Shown: positions 49,389-58,487 of the stretch, piece after piece
Layout: each line of letters starts with the position of its first letter
Position numbering within the stretch: the first letter of the stretch is position 1
NCBI GenBank assembly: GCA_947446635.1
Contig: CANFHF010000002.1
Coordinates: 62,001-126,000, forward strand
DNA: 64,000 nt
From: Flavobacteriaceae bacterium
GTDB lineage: Bacteria > Bacteroidota > Bacteroidia > Flavobacteriales > Flavobacteriaceae
Direction of reading: 5' to 3'
Translations under genes and position numbers: made by a program
The notes under the pieces: model-generated
What the model was told of the DNA's origin: nothing
The model's database searches: none
Seen by the model: only the letters and a program-made list of their open reading frames with translations

Positions 49389-50228
49389 ATGGAAATCAGA
49401 CGCTATTCGCCCAATAATAATAAAAAATTACCTCAGATTATCAATGAAATTAGGAAAGGTTTCATAGAAGGAAGAGAATTAGCTTCGCGATTATTTATAC
49501 GGGATTTAAAAGCAAGTTTTAGAAAATCTTTTCTTGGAGTTTTCTGGATGTTTATTCCACCCTTGGCAACAACAGGAATATGGATTTTTCTTAGTAGTCA
49601 AAAAGTGGTCAGTATTCAAAAAACTCCTATGGAATATAGTGCATATGTGTTGTGCGGGACAATTATTTGGAGCTTGTTTGCGGAAGCGATAAGCAAACCG
49701 ATACAACGTTACCAATCTGTTATGGGTATGATGTCTAAATTAAATTTTCCGCGTGAAGCTATAATATTAACTTCATTCTATGATTTACTATATAGTTTTA
49801 TGCTGAAATTATTAGTTTTAATTCCAATTCTTTGGTTTTTAGGATATCCGCCAACTTTAAATTTTTTGTTTGTTATTCCTGCAATATTAGGACTATTGTT
49901 TGTCAGTATTTCTCTAGGGATATTAGTTTGCCCATTAGGTTTGTTGTATAATGATATTGGAAGAATTTTGCCAATGGCACTTCCTTTTTTAATGTATCTT
50001 TCTCCGGTAATATTTCCAATTCAACAAAATACGAAATACCCAATTTTAAAGTTTTTAAATCCAGCCACTCCTTTTTTAGAAAATGCTCGTTCCTTTATGG
50101 GAGGCTATGAATTTTCGATGTATTTTGAATTAGTTGTTTGGTTGATTATTGGTTTAATTTCCTTTGTCGTTGGAATGATTGTTCTAAAAATTGCATTACC
50201 CATAATAGTAGAACGTTCAGGAGGATAG
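49389..50228 (+). CDS. wzm: ABC-2 type polysaccharide exporter permease (Wzm/TagG-like)
   Basis: A 279-residue membrane protein with about six transmembrane helices. It has the ABC-2 permease layout: an amphipathic N-terminal SRLFIRDLKASFRKSFLGVFWMFIPPLA, then hydrophobic segments, then a central PREAIILTSFYDLLYSF and LSPVIFPIQ. It should form the inner-membrane channel for a lipid-linked glycan. The ATPase partner follows after 40 bases. An ABC exporter implies chain completion in the cytoplasm for at least one polymer of this locus. Confidence 0.9.
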   Translation: MEIRRYSPNNNKKLPQIINEIRKGFIEGRELASRLFIRDLKASFRKSFLGVFWMFIPPLATTGIWIFLSSQKVVSIQKTPMEYSAYVLCGTIIWSLFAEAISKPIQRYQSVMGMMSKLNFPREAIILTSFYDLLYSFMLKLLVLIPILWFLGYPPTLNFLFVIPAILGLLFVSISLGILVCPLGLLYNDIGRILPMALPFLMYLSPVIFPIQQNTKYPILKFLNPATPFLENARSFMGGYEFSMYFELVVWLIIGLISFVVGMIVLKIALPIIVERSGG

Positions 50229-50268
50229 AAATACAATTTTTTAGAATAAAATTTTAGATGTAAAAGTT

Positions 50269-51519
50269 ATGAGTGAAGTGTTAATTAAAGTGGAAGGAGT
50301 ATCCAAAAAGTTTTGCAAAAATTTAAAACAAAGTTTGGCATATGGATTCAGAGATATTTTTGATAGTCTTAGGGGTAAAAAACCTTCATTAGAGCTTAGG
50401 AGAAATGAGTTTTGGGCGGTAAAAGATATCAGTTTTGAGGTCAAAAGAGGAGAGTGTTTAGGGCTAATAGGTCATAACGGCGCAGGCAAAAGTACTTTAT
50501 TAAAAATGTTAAATGGTTTGATTCGTCCTGATGAAGGCAGTATCGAAATGCACGGAAAAGTTGGGTCCTTAATCGAGTTAGGTGCCGGATTTAATTCTCT
50601 TTTAACAGGTCGTGAAAATATATATAATAATGGTGCCGTTTTAGGTTTTACAAAACAAGAAATAGACGGAAAACTGAATGAAATTATTGCGTTTTCAGAG
50701 TTGGGAGAATTTATAGATATGCCGGTGCAAAATTATAGTTCTGGTATGAAAGTTCGACTAGGATTTGCTATAGCAGCTCAAATGGAACCCGACATTCTTT
50801 TGATTGATGAAGTTTTGGCAGTTGGAGATATAGGATTCGTTCTTAAATGTTTTAATCAAATGGATAAGTTGTTACAGAATACGACACTTATTTTGGTTTC
50901 ACACGCAATGCCACAAATTTCTAGAATGTGTACCCATGTTATTTTAATGGATCATGGAAAAGTATTATGTAATACGGATGATGTTTCTTATGGAATTACA
51001 GAGTATTACAAAAGATTTAAAACTGAAATAGGAGATTTTAAAGGATCTGATAAGATAGAACTTACAGATATACGCTTAATTTCAAATAATTCTATACACC
51101 ATAAAGAGGATGATATTCTACTTAATTATGGGGATTCTTTTAAAATTGAAATAGAAATTTTCTGTAATGAGTTTGTGTATTCTCCGAGTGTAAATTTAGC
51201 CTTTTTTGATAAGGAACAACGGAGCTTTGCTGCAGTTTCTAATTGTTCGGAGTATGTTAAATTTGATAAAGTAATTGGTAAAATTATTTTTTCAACACAA
51301 ATTGATAATATTCCTTTTTCACAAGGAAAATATTCTATATCTGTTTCGCTCTCAGAAAAAATAAATAATAGTAAAAATATATTATTTAGGTACCAATCCG
51401 CTATTTATTTCTCTGTACATAATAAAATTCATGGTTGGACTCCAGTACAATTTAGTCCTGAATGGACTTTAAATGTTGAAAATAGTGATGATACTATTAG
51501 TTGTAATCACAACATATAA
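50269..51519 (+). CDS. wzt: ABC exporter ATPase with C-terminal glycan-binding domain (Wzt-like)
   Basis: A 416-residue protein. The nucleotide-binding domain has Walker A GHNGAGKST (about 70-78), signature YSSGMKVRLG (about 156-165) and Walker B ILLIDEVLAVGD. The C-terminal beta-sandwich (about 260-405) is like Wzt proteins that recognise the finished O-antigen end. This domain makes the exporter specific for its glycan. The last dozen or so codons overlap a decayed glycosyltransferase in another frame (51488), so the native C-terminus may have been replaced. Confidence 0.9.
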   Translation: MSEVLIKVEGVSKKFCKNLKQSLAYGFRDIFDSLRGKKPSLELRRNEFWAVKDISFEVKRGECLGLIGHNGAGKSTLLKMLNGLIRPDEGSIEMHGKVGSLIELGAGFNSLLTGRENIYNNGAVLGFTKQEIDGKLNEIIAFSELGEFIDMPVQNYSSGMKVRLGFAIAAQMEPDILLIDEVLAVGDIGFVLKCFNQMDKLLQNTTLILVSHAMPQISRMCTHVILMDHGKVLCNTDDVSYGITEYYKRFKTEIGDFKGSDKIELTDIRLISNNSIHHKEDDILLNYGDSFKIEIEIFCNEFVYSPSVNLAFFDKEQRSFAAVSNCSEYVKFDKVIGKIIFSTQIDNIPFSQGKYSISVSLSEKINNSKNILFRYQSAIYFSVHNKIHGWTPVQFSPEWTLNVENSDDTISCNHNI

Positions 51520-51670
51520 TCCTAAAAGTTGATTGATAAGTGTTTTACTATTCTAAAGAGACGAAATATTACTTTAAAAAAATGTAATTGACAATGGTAC
51601 TTCTGATAGTTCGCAATAAGTTTTTAAAAATAGTTATCAGTAAGTTGAATTTATACATTCTGAAAATAAT
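51488..51670 (+). pseudogene. Decayed GT2 glycosyltransferase N-terminus overlapping the end of wzt
   Basis: From the ATG at 51488 the frame reads MILLVVITTYNPKS and then a stop. One lost base in TGG shifts the frame. Allowing shifts and stops, the text continues WIDKCF, IDNG-SDSSQ and EFIHSENNIGK. This follows the intact paralogues at 53961 and 60838 (VIVTYNPKKWIDKCFSSL...IDNGSTDGSQ...NNIG) for about 60 codons. At least three stops in the ATG frame make it nonfunctional. Confidence 0.75.
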
Positions 51671-51692
51671 ATAGGTAAAATTGAATCCTGAT

Positions 51693-52694
51693 ATGCAATT
51701 AAAAAATAGTAATCCATTGGTAAGTATAAGTTGCTTAACATTTAATCATTTTTTTTATATAAAAGAATGTTTAGATGGTTTTTTAATGCAAAAGACGACT
51801 TTTCCGATTGAAGTAATACTTCACGATGATTGTTCTACTGATGGAACTCGGGAGATAATTGAAGAATATTCACGGAAATATCCAGATATAATTTTCCCTA
51901 TGTTTCAAACCGAAAATCAATATTCTAAGGGAATTCGTGGGATAATGGCTCGATTCAATTTTCCTAGGTGCAGTGGAAAATATATAGCTCTTTGTGAAGG
52001 GGATGATTATTGGACGGATCCTTATAAATTACAAAAGCAAGTTGATTTTTTGGATAAAAATGAAGAATATGTTTTGTGCTTTCATAAAGTAGGTATATTA
52101 AAAACAGATGGAATTATAACAGAAGATTTTATTACTAAAGTTCCTGAAAATTATGAAACAATTAATACTTTAGCTAAACTTGGAAATTATATTCATACTC
52201 CATCCGTAGTTTTTAGAAATAAGTTTCTAAAATTACCTGAAGAGTTTACATTAGCACCTTTTGGAGATTATTTTATATATATGATATTGGCTCAATTTGG
52301 TAAACTCAAATATATTGAGGATAAAATGGCTGTGTATCGAATAGGTGTGGGAGTTTGGAGTACTAAAGATGATTTTTTTAGAAATTTCAACACAGCTTAT
52401 GCACATGCTCTTTTGACTATTTCTTTTCATAAAAAAGAGGAGATTTCAACGATATTTTTACAAAGAATAATATGTTTTATTGATAAATATAAGTCGCAAT
52501 TAACACCGGATCATTTAGATCAACTAGCTGTTAGTTCTAGAGTAAGAAAAGAAATTGATGCTTTTTTTATAAAACGTATAAACACTTTAAAAAAAGATCG
52601 TGTTCAAAGGAAATCTTTAGTTGTACTTTTTGTTATAATTATGAAAAGAATTAAAAATATTTTTTTTAGAAATTTTAAAATGATTAAAATTTAA
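51693..52694 (+). CDS. GT2 family glycosyltransferase (full copy of the 48598 fragment)
   Basis: A 333-residue protein from the ATG at 51693 (a TTG lies four codons earlier). The GT2 domain shows LVSISCLTFNHFFYIKECLDGF, HDDCSTDGTREIIEEYS and EGDDYWTDPYKLQKQ with the DD metal-binding pair. The C-terminal half is the usual acceptor-binding region (LAPFGDYFIYMILAQFG) with a basic tail. It likely adds one sugar of the repeat unit. The donor is unknown. Its N-terminus is duplicated upstream of the exporter genes. Confidence 0.85.
   Translation: MQLKNSNPLVSISCLTFNHFFYIKECLDGFLMQKTTFPIEVILHDDCSTDGTREIIEEYSRKYPDIIFPMFQTENQYSKGIRGIMARFNFPRCSGKYIALCEGDDYWTDPYKLQKQVDFLDKNEEYVLCFHKVGILKTDGIITEDFITKVPENYETINTLAKLGNYIHTPSVVFRNKFLKLPEEFTLAPFGDYFIYMILAQFGKLKYIEDKMAVYRIGVGVWSTKDDFFRNFNTAYAHALLTISFHKKEEISTIFLQRIICFIDKYKSQLTPDHLDQLAVSSRVRKEIDAFFIKRINTLKKDRVQRKSLVVLFVIIMKRIKNIFFRNFKMIKI
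51729..52088 (+). repeat. Diverged direct repeat, right copy (GT2 N-terminal segment)
   Basis: The partner of 48652-49011: 360 bases, no gaps, same orientation. Both copies encode the HDDCSTDGT...GDDYWTD core. The distance between copies is about 2.7 kb and contains wzm and wzt. Confidence 0.75.
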
Positions 52695-52756
52695 ATTTTA
52701 TTTTAAATTATTGAATTTTATGTTAAAAATGGTATGTATTGATAAACTATTTGTAA

Positions 52757-52891
52757 ATGAATCCAAAACTTAGTGTAATTGTTCCCAATTACAATCAAGA
52801 AAATTACTTAGTGCAACGACTAGAAAGTATTTTTATTCAAACTTATTCTAATTATGCATTTATTATTAATGAACAATTGCAGCAGGGATAA
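52757..52891 (+). pseudogene. Truncated GT2 glycosyltransferase N-terminus
   Basis: 44 codons starting MNPKLSVIVPNYNQENYLVQ, then RLESIFIQTYSNY, are a standard GT2 beginning. The frame then ends in unrelated INEQLQQG and a TAA at 52889-52891. The rest of the 361-base gap (52695-53055) holds scrambled, stop-ridden sequence and no supported gene. This is a broken gene. Confidence 0.7.
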
Positions 52892-53055
52892 TAGTTTTGG
52901 CTATTAAAAAATTACGCAGACCATTGCATAGTTTCCTTTTTATAGTAAGTGCTAAAATTCAGTGAATATCTTGAATTATTGGAAAAAAAATTTAATTTGA
53001 CAAGTACAGTATATTTGAATCGCAGAAAACGCTTTCCTTTTTAAAAATTTATGAA

Positions 53056-53964
53056 ATGAATATGGTTAATATAATGCCTTTAATATCAGTATGTTTGCCC
53101 GTATATAACGGAGAAAAATATCTAAAAGAAGCTTTGGCGAGTTTGAGGAAGCAGACCTATAAAAATATTGAATTAATAGTGAGTGATGATAATTCTAAAG
53201 ACCATTCCTTGTTGGTAATAAAAGAATTTTCTAAAAGTGTTAATTTTCCGGTATATATATACAGTCATTTACCCAATAGTATAGGAGGGAACTGGAATAA
53301 TTGTATAGAAAAAGCAAATGGGGAGTATATTAAATTTTTATTTCAAGATGACGTTTTAGAGCCTACTTGTATTGAAGAAATGTTAAGTACTTATAATGCA
53401 TACCCAAATGCTGGATTGATAACTTGCAAACGTAATTTTATTGTTGATGAGAATTCTAATAATAAAGAAACATATCATTGGATTAATGAATTCGGAGATT
53501 TACAAATAAATATATGTGAAAATGGTGGTTCGATAACGGTATTAAATAAAAAAATGTTTTCTAATATTGAATTTTTGAAATCGCCATTTAATAAAATTGG
53601 AGAACCAACAGCAGTTTTGTTTAAGAAAGAGATTGTTAAAAAGATAGGACTGTTTGATACACAATTAAGACAAAAATTAGATTATGAATATTGGTACAGA
53701 ATACTTAAAATTAGCGATATTATTGTTATTAACAAACCATTAGTTCAATTTAGAATACATCAAGACCAAGAGACCAATGTTAACAAAAACAAGAAAATTG
53801 ATGATCACGATATTTATAATAAAATTTTATTTGATAAATACTTAGAGTTACTTCATCCTGAAGTTAAAAAAAAACTAATAAATGAATTCTCTACTAGGTA
53901 TAAATGGATGTGTTTTCTAAAAAAAATATATCACGAAAAATTAAAAAGAAAATCTTCAAAATGA
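53056..53964 (+). CDS. GT2 family glycosyltransferase
   Basis: A 302-residue GT-A fold enzyme. It has PLISVCLPVYNGEKYLKEALASLRKQ, VSDDNSKDHSL and the metal-binding FQDDVLEP (about 94-101). The acceptor domain has GEPTAVLFKKEI and a basic C-terminal end. The final base pairs overlap the next ATG (ATGA), so translation is coupled. The sugar is not predictable. Confidence 0.85.
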   Translation: MNMVNIMPLISVCLPVYNGEKYLKEALASLRKQTYKNIELIVSDDNSKDHSLLVIKEFSKSVNFPVYIYSHLPNSIGGNWNNCIEKANGEYIKFLFQDDVLEPTCIEEMLSTYNAYPNAGLITCKRNFIVDENSNNKETYHWINEFGDLQINICENGGSITVLNKKMFSNIEFLKSPFNKIGEPTAVLFKKEIVKKIGLFDTQLRQKLDYEYWYRILKISDIIVINKPLVQFRIHQDQETNVNKNKKIDDHDIYNKILFDKYLELLHPEVKKKLINEFSTRYKWMCFLKKIYHEKLKRKSSK

Positions 53965-54875
53965 ATATATTCGTCGTCATAGTAACTTATAATCCTAAAA
54001 AATGGATTGACAAGTGTTTCTCTAGTCTAAGAAAAAGCAGTATTCCTTTAAAAATAATTATAATTGATAATGGTTCTACTGATGGTTCACAAGAAATTAT
54101 AACAGAAAAGTACCCTGAATTTGATTTTATAGCATATTATGAGAATATGGGGTTTGGAGGGGCAAATAACATAGGTATTAACAGAGCATATGATGCTGGT
54201 GCTGATTATGTTTTTTTGATGAATCAGGATGTGTGGATTGAAGTTGATACTCTTGAAAAATTAACAACATCAGCAATACAAAATCCTGAATATGGTATTA
54301 TTAGTCCCATGCATTTAAATGGAAAAGGCGATGCTTTAGATTATAATTTTTCTTACTATACATCGACTGTTTATTGTGAAAATTTATTTTCAGATATTTT
54401 TTTAAATAGACATGAAAATAAAATTTATTTTTTGAAATTTATTAATGCTGCGGCTTGGCTAATTTCTAGAAAATGTATTGAAACTGTTGGTGGTTTTAAT
54501 CCTTCTTTTTTTCATTATGGAGAGGATGATAATTATTGTCAAAGAGTTTTATATCATGGATTTAAAATAGGAATTTTACCTGCTTCTAAAATTTATCATG
54601 ATAGGGAAAACAGAGCTGAAAACACCTATTTGTCGGATTATAAAAAGGTGTATCAAAGAAAATTAATTTCTGAATTCTCAAATCTTGAAGTAACAAGAAG
54701 TGTGGTTTTTGAAAAAAATAAATTATATAAAAAATTAATATCATCAGTATTAAGATTTAATATTAGTGAATTTCAAAATGCATTTGAAAAACTAAAAATG
54801 TTTAATTCAGGGAATATTAATTATATAATTAAAAATAGAGAATTGAGTAAGGCTAAGGCTAGAACATTTCTTTAG
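53961..54875 (+). CDS. GT2 glycosyltransferase, rhamnosyltransferase-like (WbbL type)
   Basis: A 304-residue protein from the ATG at 53961; an in-frame ATG at 53904 lies inside the previous gene. It has VVIVTYNPKKWIDKCF, IDNGSTDGSQEII, NMGFGGANNIGI, FLMNQDVWIE (the DxD-like site) and GGFNPSFFHYGEDDNYCQRVLYHGFKIG, matching the WbbL/RfbF rhamnosyltransferase subgroup. It is a close paralogue of 60838-61728 and of the dead copy at 51488. Three copies of one family in 10 kb suggest local duplication. Confidence 0.85.
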   Translation: MNIFVVIVTYNPKKWIDKCFSSLRKSSIPLKIIIIDNGSTDGSQEIITEKYPEFDFIAYYENMGFGGANNIGINRAYDAGADYVFLMNQDVWIEVDTLEKLTTSAIQNPEYGIISPMHLNGKGDALDYNFSYYTSTVYCENLFSDIFLNRHENKIYFLKFINAAAWLISRKCIETVGGFNPSFFHYGEDDNYCQRVLYHGFKIGILPASKIYHDRENRAENTYLSDYKKVYQRKLISEFSNLEVTRSVVFEKNKLYKKLISSVLRFNISEFQNAFEKLKMFNSGNINYIIKNRELSKAKARTFL

Positions 54876-54910
54876 ATTTTTTTATCTTATTTTTTTTAAA
54901 GTCTTCATAA

Positions 54911-55972
54911 ATGAATATTTTAGTGTCTATTTTAATTCCCAATTACAATAAAGCTACTTTTCTAAGTGCTACCTTAAATACTATACTAACACAAACCTAT
55001 TCAAACTGGGAGTGTGTCATTGTTGACGATCACAGTACAGATAATTCATGGAAAATCTTAGAAGAGTTTGCGAAAATAGATTCTAGATTTAAAATATATA
55101 AACGCCCTAATCATTTACCAAAAGGGGGAAATGTATGTCGCAATTTTGCTTACACTAATTCAATAGGTGATTTTGTCGTATTTTTTGATTCGGATGATTT
55201 ATTATATCCAAATGCAATATCAAAAAGGGTTAATACCATTTCTAATAGTGATTATGACTTTTGTGCAAGCAATGGTGTTTTGTGGAATGGGAAAGATATA
55301 AATGGACGTTTGATTTCAAGTTGGGCTCAGGGTGATGCAATGAATGCATTTATTAATTTTGAACCTCTTTGGCTTACGCAAGGGGTAATTATTAGAAGGA
55401 ATTTTATAGAAAAGAACAATATAATTTGGGATGAAAGAGTTCCATTTTATCAAGATGTTTTATACAATCTAAAATTAGTTATTCTATCTAAAAATTATCG
55501 AATAACTCCAGAAGTAGATTGGATATGGTATGTGTCTACAAATACTAGTTTAGGATCCAAGACTAAATTCGTGAACTCCTACCATGAAAATTATGACTTC
55601 ATTTCTTGTTTTTACGATTGTATAAAGAAAATGAAAAATTGTCATCTACAACTAAAGCATTTTTGTTTCAGTCGCATTCATTTCCTTATTAAAGCCAATC
55701 GGAAAAAGATGAAATTAAAACCAATAGAGGCTTATTTGGATTTTTTAGATAAAAATAGTATTTCATTAACTTACATCGATAGATTCGAAATCATGATTAT
55801 TAAAATCGCACTATTTTCTTTCGATAATAATCTAAGAATTGGCAAGTCAATTTATTTTAGGTATATAAATTCATCCCTAAATAGAATAAAAAAAGAAATG
55901 CCCTATAATCATTTTCTAAGTACAGAAATTCCGATAATTTCTTCTAATTTATTTAGGGTGAACCATGATTAA
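54911..55972 (+). CDS. GT2 family glycosyltransferase
   Basis: A 353-residue enzyme with VSILIPNYNKATFLSATLNTIL, VDDHSTDNSWKI and FFDSDDLLYPNAI (about 92-104), then an acceptor domain with ERVPFYQDVLYNLKLV. Its last 8 bases overlap the fucosyltransferase-like gene, so the two are probably coupled. Linkage and sugar are unknown. Confidence 0.86.
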   Translation: MNILVSILIPNYNKATFLSATLNTILTQTYSNWECVIVDDHSTDNSWKILEEFAKIDSRFKIYKRPNHLPKGGNVCRNFAYTNSIGDFVVFFDSDDLLYPNAISKRVNTISNSDYDFCASNGVLWNGKDINGRLISSWAQGDAMNAFINFEPLWLTQGVIIRRNFIEKNNIIWDERVPFYQDVLYNLKLVILSKNYRITPEVDWIWYVSTNTSLGSKTKFVNSYHENYDFISCFYDCIKKMKNCHLQLKHFCFSRIHFLIKANRKKMKLKPIEAYLDFLDKNSISLTYIDRFEIMIIKIALFSFDNNLRIGKSIYFRYINSSLNRIKKEMPYNHFLSTEIPIISSNLFRVNHD

Positions 55973-56789
55973 AACAGCATTGCATGGTCGAATGGGAAAC
56001 CAATTGTTTCAGTTTGCTTTTGCATATTTGATAGCAAAAAAGCACAAAACTTTTTTTCTGTTGGAAATACAAAAAAATAAATTTTACCTAGATTGTTTCC
56101 AACTTACTTTTCCTTTTAATTTTTTCAGCAATAAAAAGGTTTTAAGAATGTATAGTTGGTTGGTTCGAAAAATAAAAATGAAAAACCAACAGGATTTTTT
56201 GGATTTAAAAACAAAGTTGGTTTTGCCAGAAGATATAGATCAAACATTTTTTAATGGTTATTTTCAAGATGCCACTTTAATGGAAAGTGATAAAAAAAGT
56301 TTGCAAAAATTATTCGCTATTAAAAAATCATTTCGAAAAATATTTCAAGAGAAGTATGGATTGCTGTTTAATCAGAAGAAAAATTTAGTAATTAGTATGC
56401 GGTTAGGACAAGATTATAAAGATTTTACAATACCTGATTTGAATAATACCAAAGTATTTTTGCCAAATGAATGGTACATCACTATTCTTTCTAAAATAGA
56501 AATGGAGTATGATTCCGTTTTTATAATTAGTGATGAAATTGAAAAGGCAAAATTGATTTTAGGAGAAAAGGCAAACTATATTTTCATCAATGAGCCACCC
56601 GAAATCCAATTCCAAATGATGATGAATGCCTCGGGTTGTATAATTGGAAACAGTAGTTATTCCTGGTGGGGCGGATTTTTAAATGCTAAAAAAGATAAAA
56701 AAATTTACGCTCCCAATAATTGGGCAGGCTATAATGCAAATCAAGAATACCCTGTTGGAATAATGACACAAGAGTTTATTTGGGTTTAA
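55965..56789 (+). CDS. GT11 glycosyltransferase, alpha-1,2-fucosyltransferase-like
   Basis: A 274-residue protein starting MIKTALHGRMGNQLFQFAFAYLIAKKH, the GT11 N-terminal motif. The donor-binding motif reads ISMRLGQDY (about 145-153) instead of the usual HxRRGDY, so the conserved His is Ser here. FIISDE and the C-terminal IIGNSSYSWWGGFLN are intact. GT11 enzymes use GDP-fucose; no GDP-fucose synthesis genes are in the window. The variant motif makes the exact donor uncertain. Confidence 0.8.
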   Translation: MIKTALHGRMGNQLFQFAFAYLIAKKHKTFFLLEIQKNKFYLDCFQLTFPFNFFSNKKVLRMYSWLVRKIKMKNQQDFLDLKTKLVLPEDIDQTFFNGYFQDATLMESDKKSLQKLFAIKKSFRKIFQEKYGLLFNQKKNLVISMRLGQDYKDFTIPDLNNTKVFLPNEWYITILSKIEMEYDSVFIISDEIEKAKLILGEKANYIFINEPPEIQFQMMMNASGCIIGNSSYSWWGGFLNAKKDKKIYAPNNWAGYNANQEYPVGIMTQEFIWV

Positions 56790-56838
56790 GAAACTCTCGG
56801 AAACCTAAATTTATAATATCTCATAACTAAATTTTTGT

Positions 56839-57570
56839 ATGAAAAATGTAATATATGTGCATGATGAAATAACACATAATTCGAGTGCTGCTGAACAAGT
56901 ATTACCTGTTTTATTTGAAGCGTATAAGCCATCATCAATACTTGATGTGGGTTGCGGTTTAGGAAATTGGATTGAAGTGGCTAAAAAGTTAACAGGAGCT
57001 GAAATAATTGGAGTTGATGGTGATTATGTAGATAGAAGTTTACTCAAAATCAACGAAAATGAATTTGTAGAAAAGGATTTAACGAAACCCTTTGATTTGA
57101 ATAGAAAATTTGATTTGGCAATTTGTTTAGAAGTAGCGGAACATTTGCCAGAAGCTTCTGCAGCAGGATTTATAAAATCAATAACCAATCAATCAGATGT
57201 TATTATGTTTTCTGCAGCACTTCCAGGTCAAGGGGGTCAAAATCATATTAATGAACAATGGCCTAGCTATTGGCAAGAGCATTTTGATTGTTGTGGGTAT
57301 GAAATGATAGATTTCTTTCGTTTTAAAATTTGGAATAATGCCAAAATAGAATATTGGTATAAACAAAATTTATTTTTAGTAGTTCGAAAAGGGCATTTTT
57401 TAGCTGAAAACGAGACTAGAATGGCTTATTCTTTAGTTCATCCGGAATTATTAGCTTTAGTACATGAACAATATCAAAATAAAGTATTGCTTTTGCAAGC
57501 AACTATTCATAAGTTAAAAAAAAGGGATATTGTAGGAAGATTTTCTAAGTTTTTAAGAAACAAAAAGTAG
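56839..57570 (+). CDS. Class I SAM-dependent methyltransferase
   Basis: A 243-residue protein with the SAM-binding motif I SILDVGCGLGNWIEVAKKL (about 33-51), motif II IIGVDGDYVD, and DLAICLEVAEHLPEASAAGF as post-motif. It resembles FkbM-independent, UbiE-like methyltransferases found in glycan clusters. It may O-methylate a sugar, perhaps capping the chain for Wzt recognition; this is inference. It lies between GT11 and GT2 genes on the same strand. Confidence 0.85.
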   Translation: MKNVIYVHDEITHNSSAAEQVLPVLFEAYKPSSILDVGCGLGNWIEVAKKLTGAEIIGVDGDYVDRSLLKINENEFVEKDLTKPFDLNRKFDLAICLEVAEHLPEASAAGFIKSITNQSDVIMFSAALPGQGGQNHINEQWPSYWQEHFDCCGYEMIDFFRFKIWNNAKIEYWYKQNLFLVVRKGHFLAENETRMAYSLVHPELLALVHEQYQNKVLLLQATIHKLKKRDIVGRFSKFLRNKK

Positions 57571-57578
57571 TAAGAACC

Positions 57579-58469
57579 ATGTATAAAATTCTAAATTGGG
57601 TTCCTTTTGAGAAAAAAGAAAATTATTATTTGGACACCCTTTCCGATGTGACTATTCTCATAAAAACCTTAGAGCGTCCGCAGCAACTCATCAATCAATT
57701 GTACTCTATTCGAAAGTATAAATTTAATGGGCCTATTATTATTGCGGATGATAGTCGTGAGCCATATAGAGAGCAAGTACTGCAACATTTTCCGGACTTA
57801 AATATCACCTATATTAATTTACCTTTTGATACGGGTACAGCCGAAGGCAGAAATATAATGTTGCAACAAACAAAGACCCCACTTTTTGTCTTATGTGATG
57901 ACGATTTTATTTTCGAACCTAGAACTAGATTACCCTTGATGCGAAAAATGTTAGTTGATAATAAACTTGATTTGTTTGGTGGGGTTTTTAGACAATACAA
58001 TTTAAAATCAAGAAAAGAAAGGTTGAAATTTGATCTTTCTAGGTGGTTTTTAAAATTTAACATTTTAATTCCATCGACGAGTATTTTTGAATATTCAGCC
58101 AATTTTGATTTGGAGGGAAAGATCTGCAGGATGAAAAAAATGAAATATCAAGATCCTTTTACACTTTGTGACATGACGCATAATTTTTTTATAGCTCGTA
58201 CCGATAAAGTAACTGCTTTTGGAGGATGGAATCCTTTATTAAAAGGGGGAGAGCATCAAAATTTCTTTATTAGAGCAAAGTTAAACGGATTAAAAGTGGC
58301 CACTACCAGATTATGTGGGGTAGTTCATGACAGATGGTCACCAACTCCTGAATTGTTTAAAGAATTGAGAGATCGTGGTGCGACTTACCAAAAAATTGCC
58401 TTAGACGAATTTGGAATCGAAAAAGTAGAAAACTTTAACGAAGTAATGAAAGAAAAATTCGGAGAATAA
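57579..58469 (+). CDS. GT2-like glycosyltransferase
   Basis: A 296-residue protein with VTILIKTLERPQQLINQLYSI, IIADDSREPY, GTAEGRNIMLQQ and the metal site FVLCDDDFIFEPRT (about 105-118). GGWNPLLKGGEHQNFFIRAKLNGLKV forms the acceptor side. The RPQQ/DDDF style resembles chondroitin-polymerase or beta-galactosyltransferase-like GT2 members. It starts 8 bases after the methyltransferase. Confidence 0.83.
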   Translation: MYKILNWVPFEKKENYYLDTLSDVTILIKTLERPQQLINQLYSIRKYKFNGPIIIADDSREPYREQVLQHFPDLNITYINLPFDTGTAEGRNIMLQQTKTPLFVLCDDDFIFEPRTRLPLMRKMLVDNKLDLFGGVFRQYNLKSRKERLKFDLSRWFLKFNILIPSTSIFEYSANFDLEGKICRMKKMKYQDPFTLCDMTHNFFIARTDKVTAFGGWNPLLKGGEHQNFFIRAKLNGLKVATTRLCGVVHDRWSPTPELFKELRDRGATYQKIALDEFGIEKVENFNEVMKEKFGE

Positions 58470-58487
58470 ACTTTAGCTATATCTATT

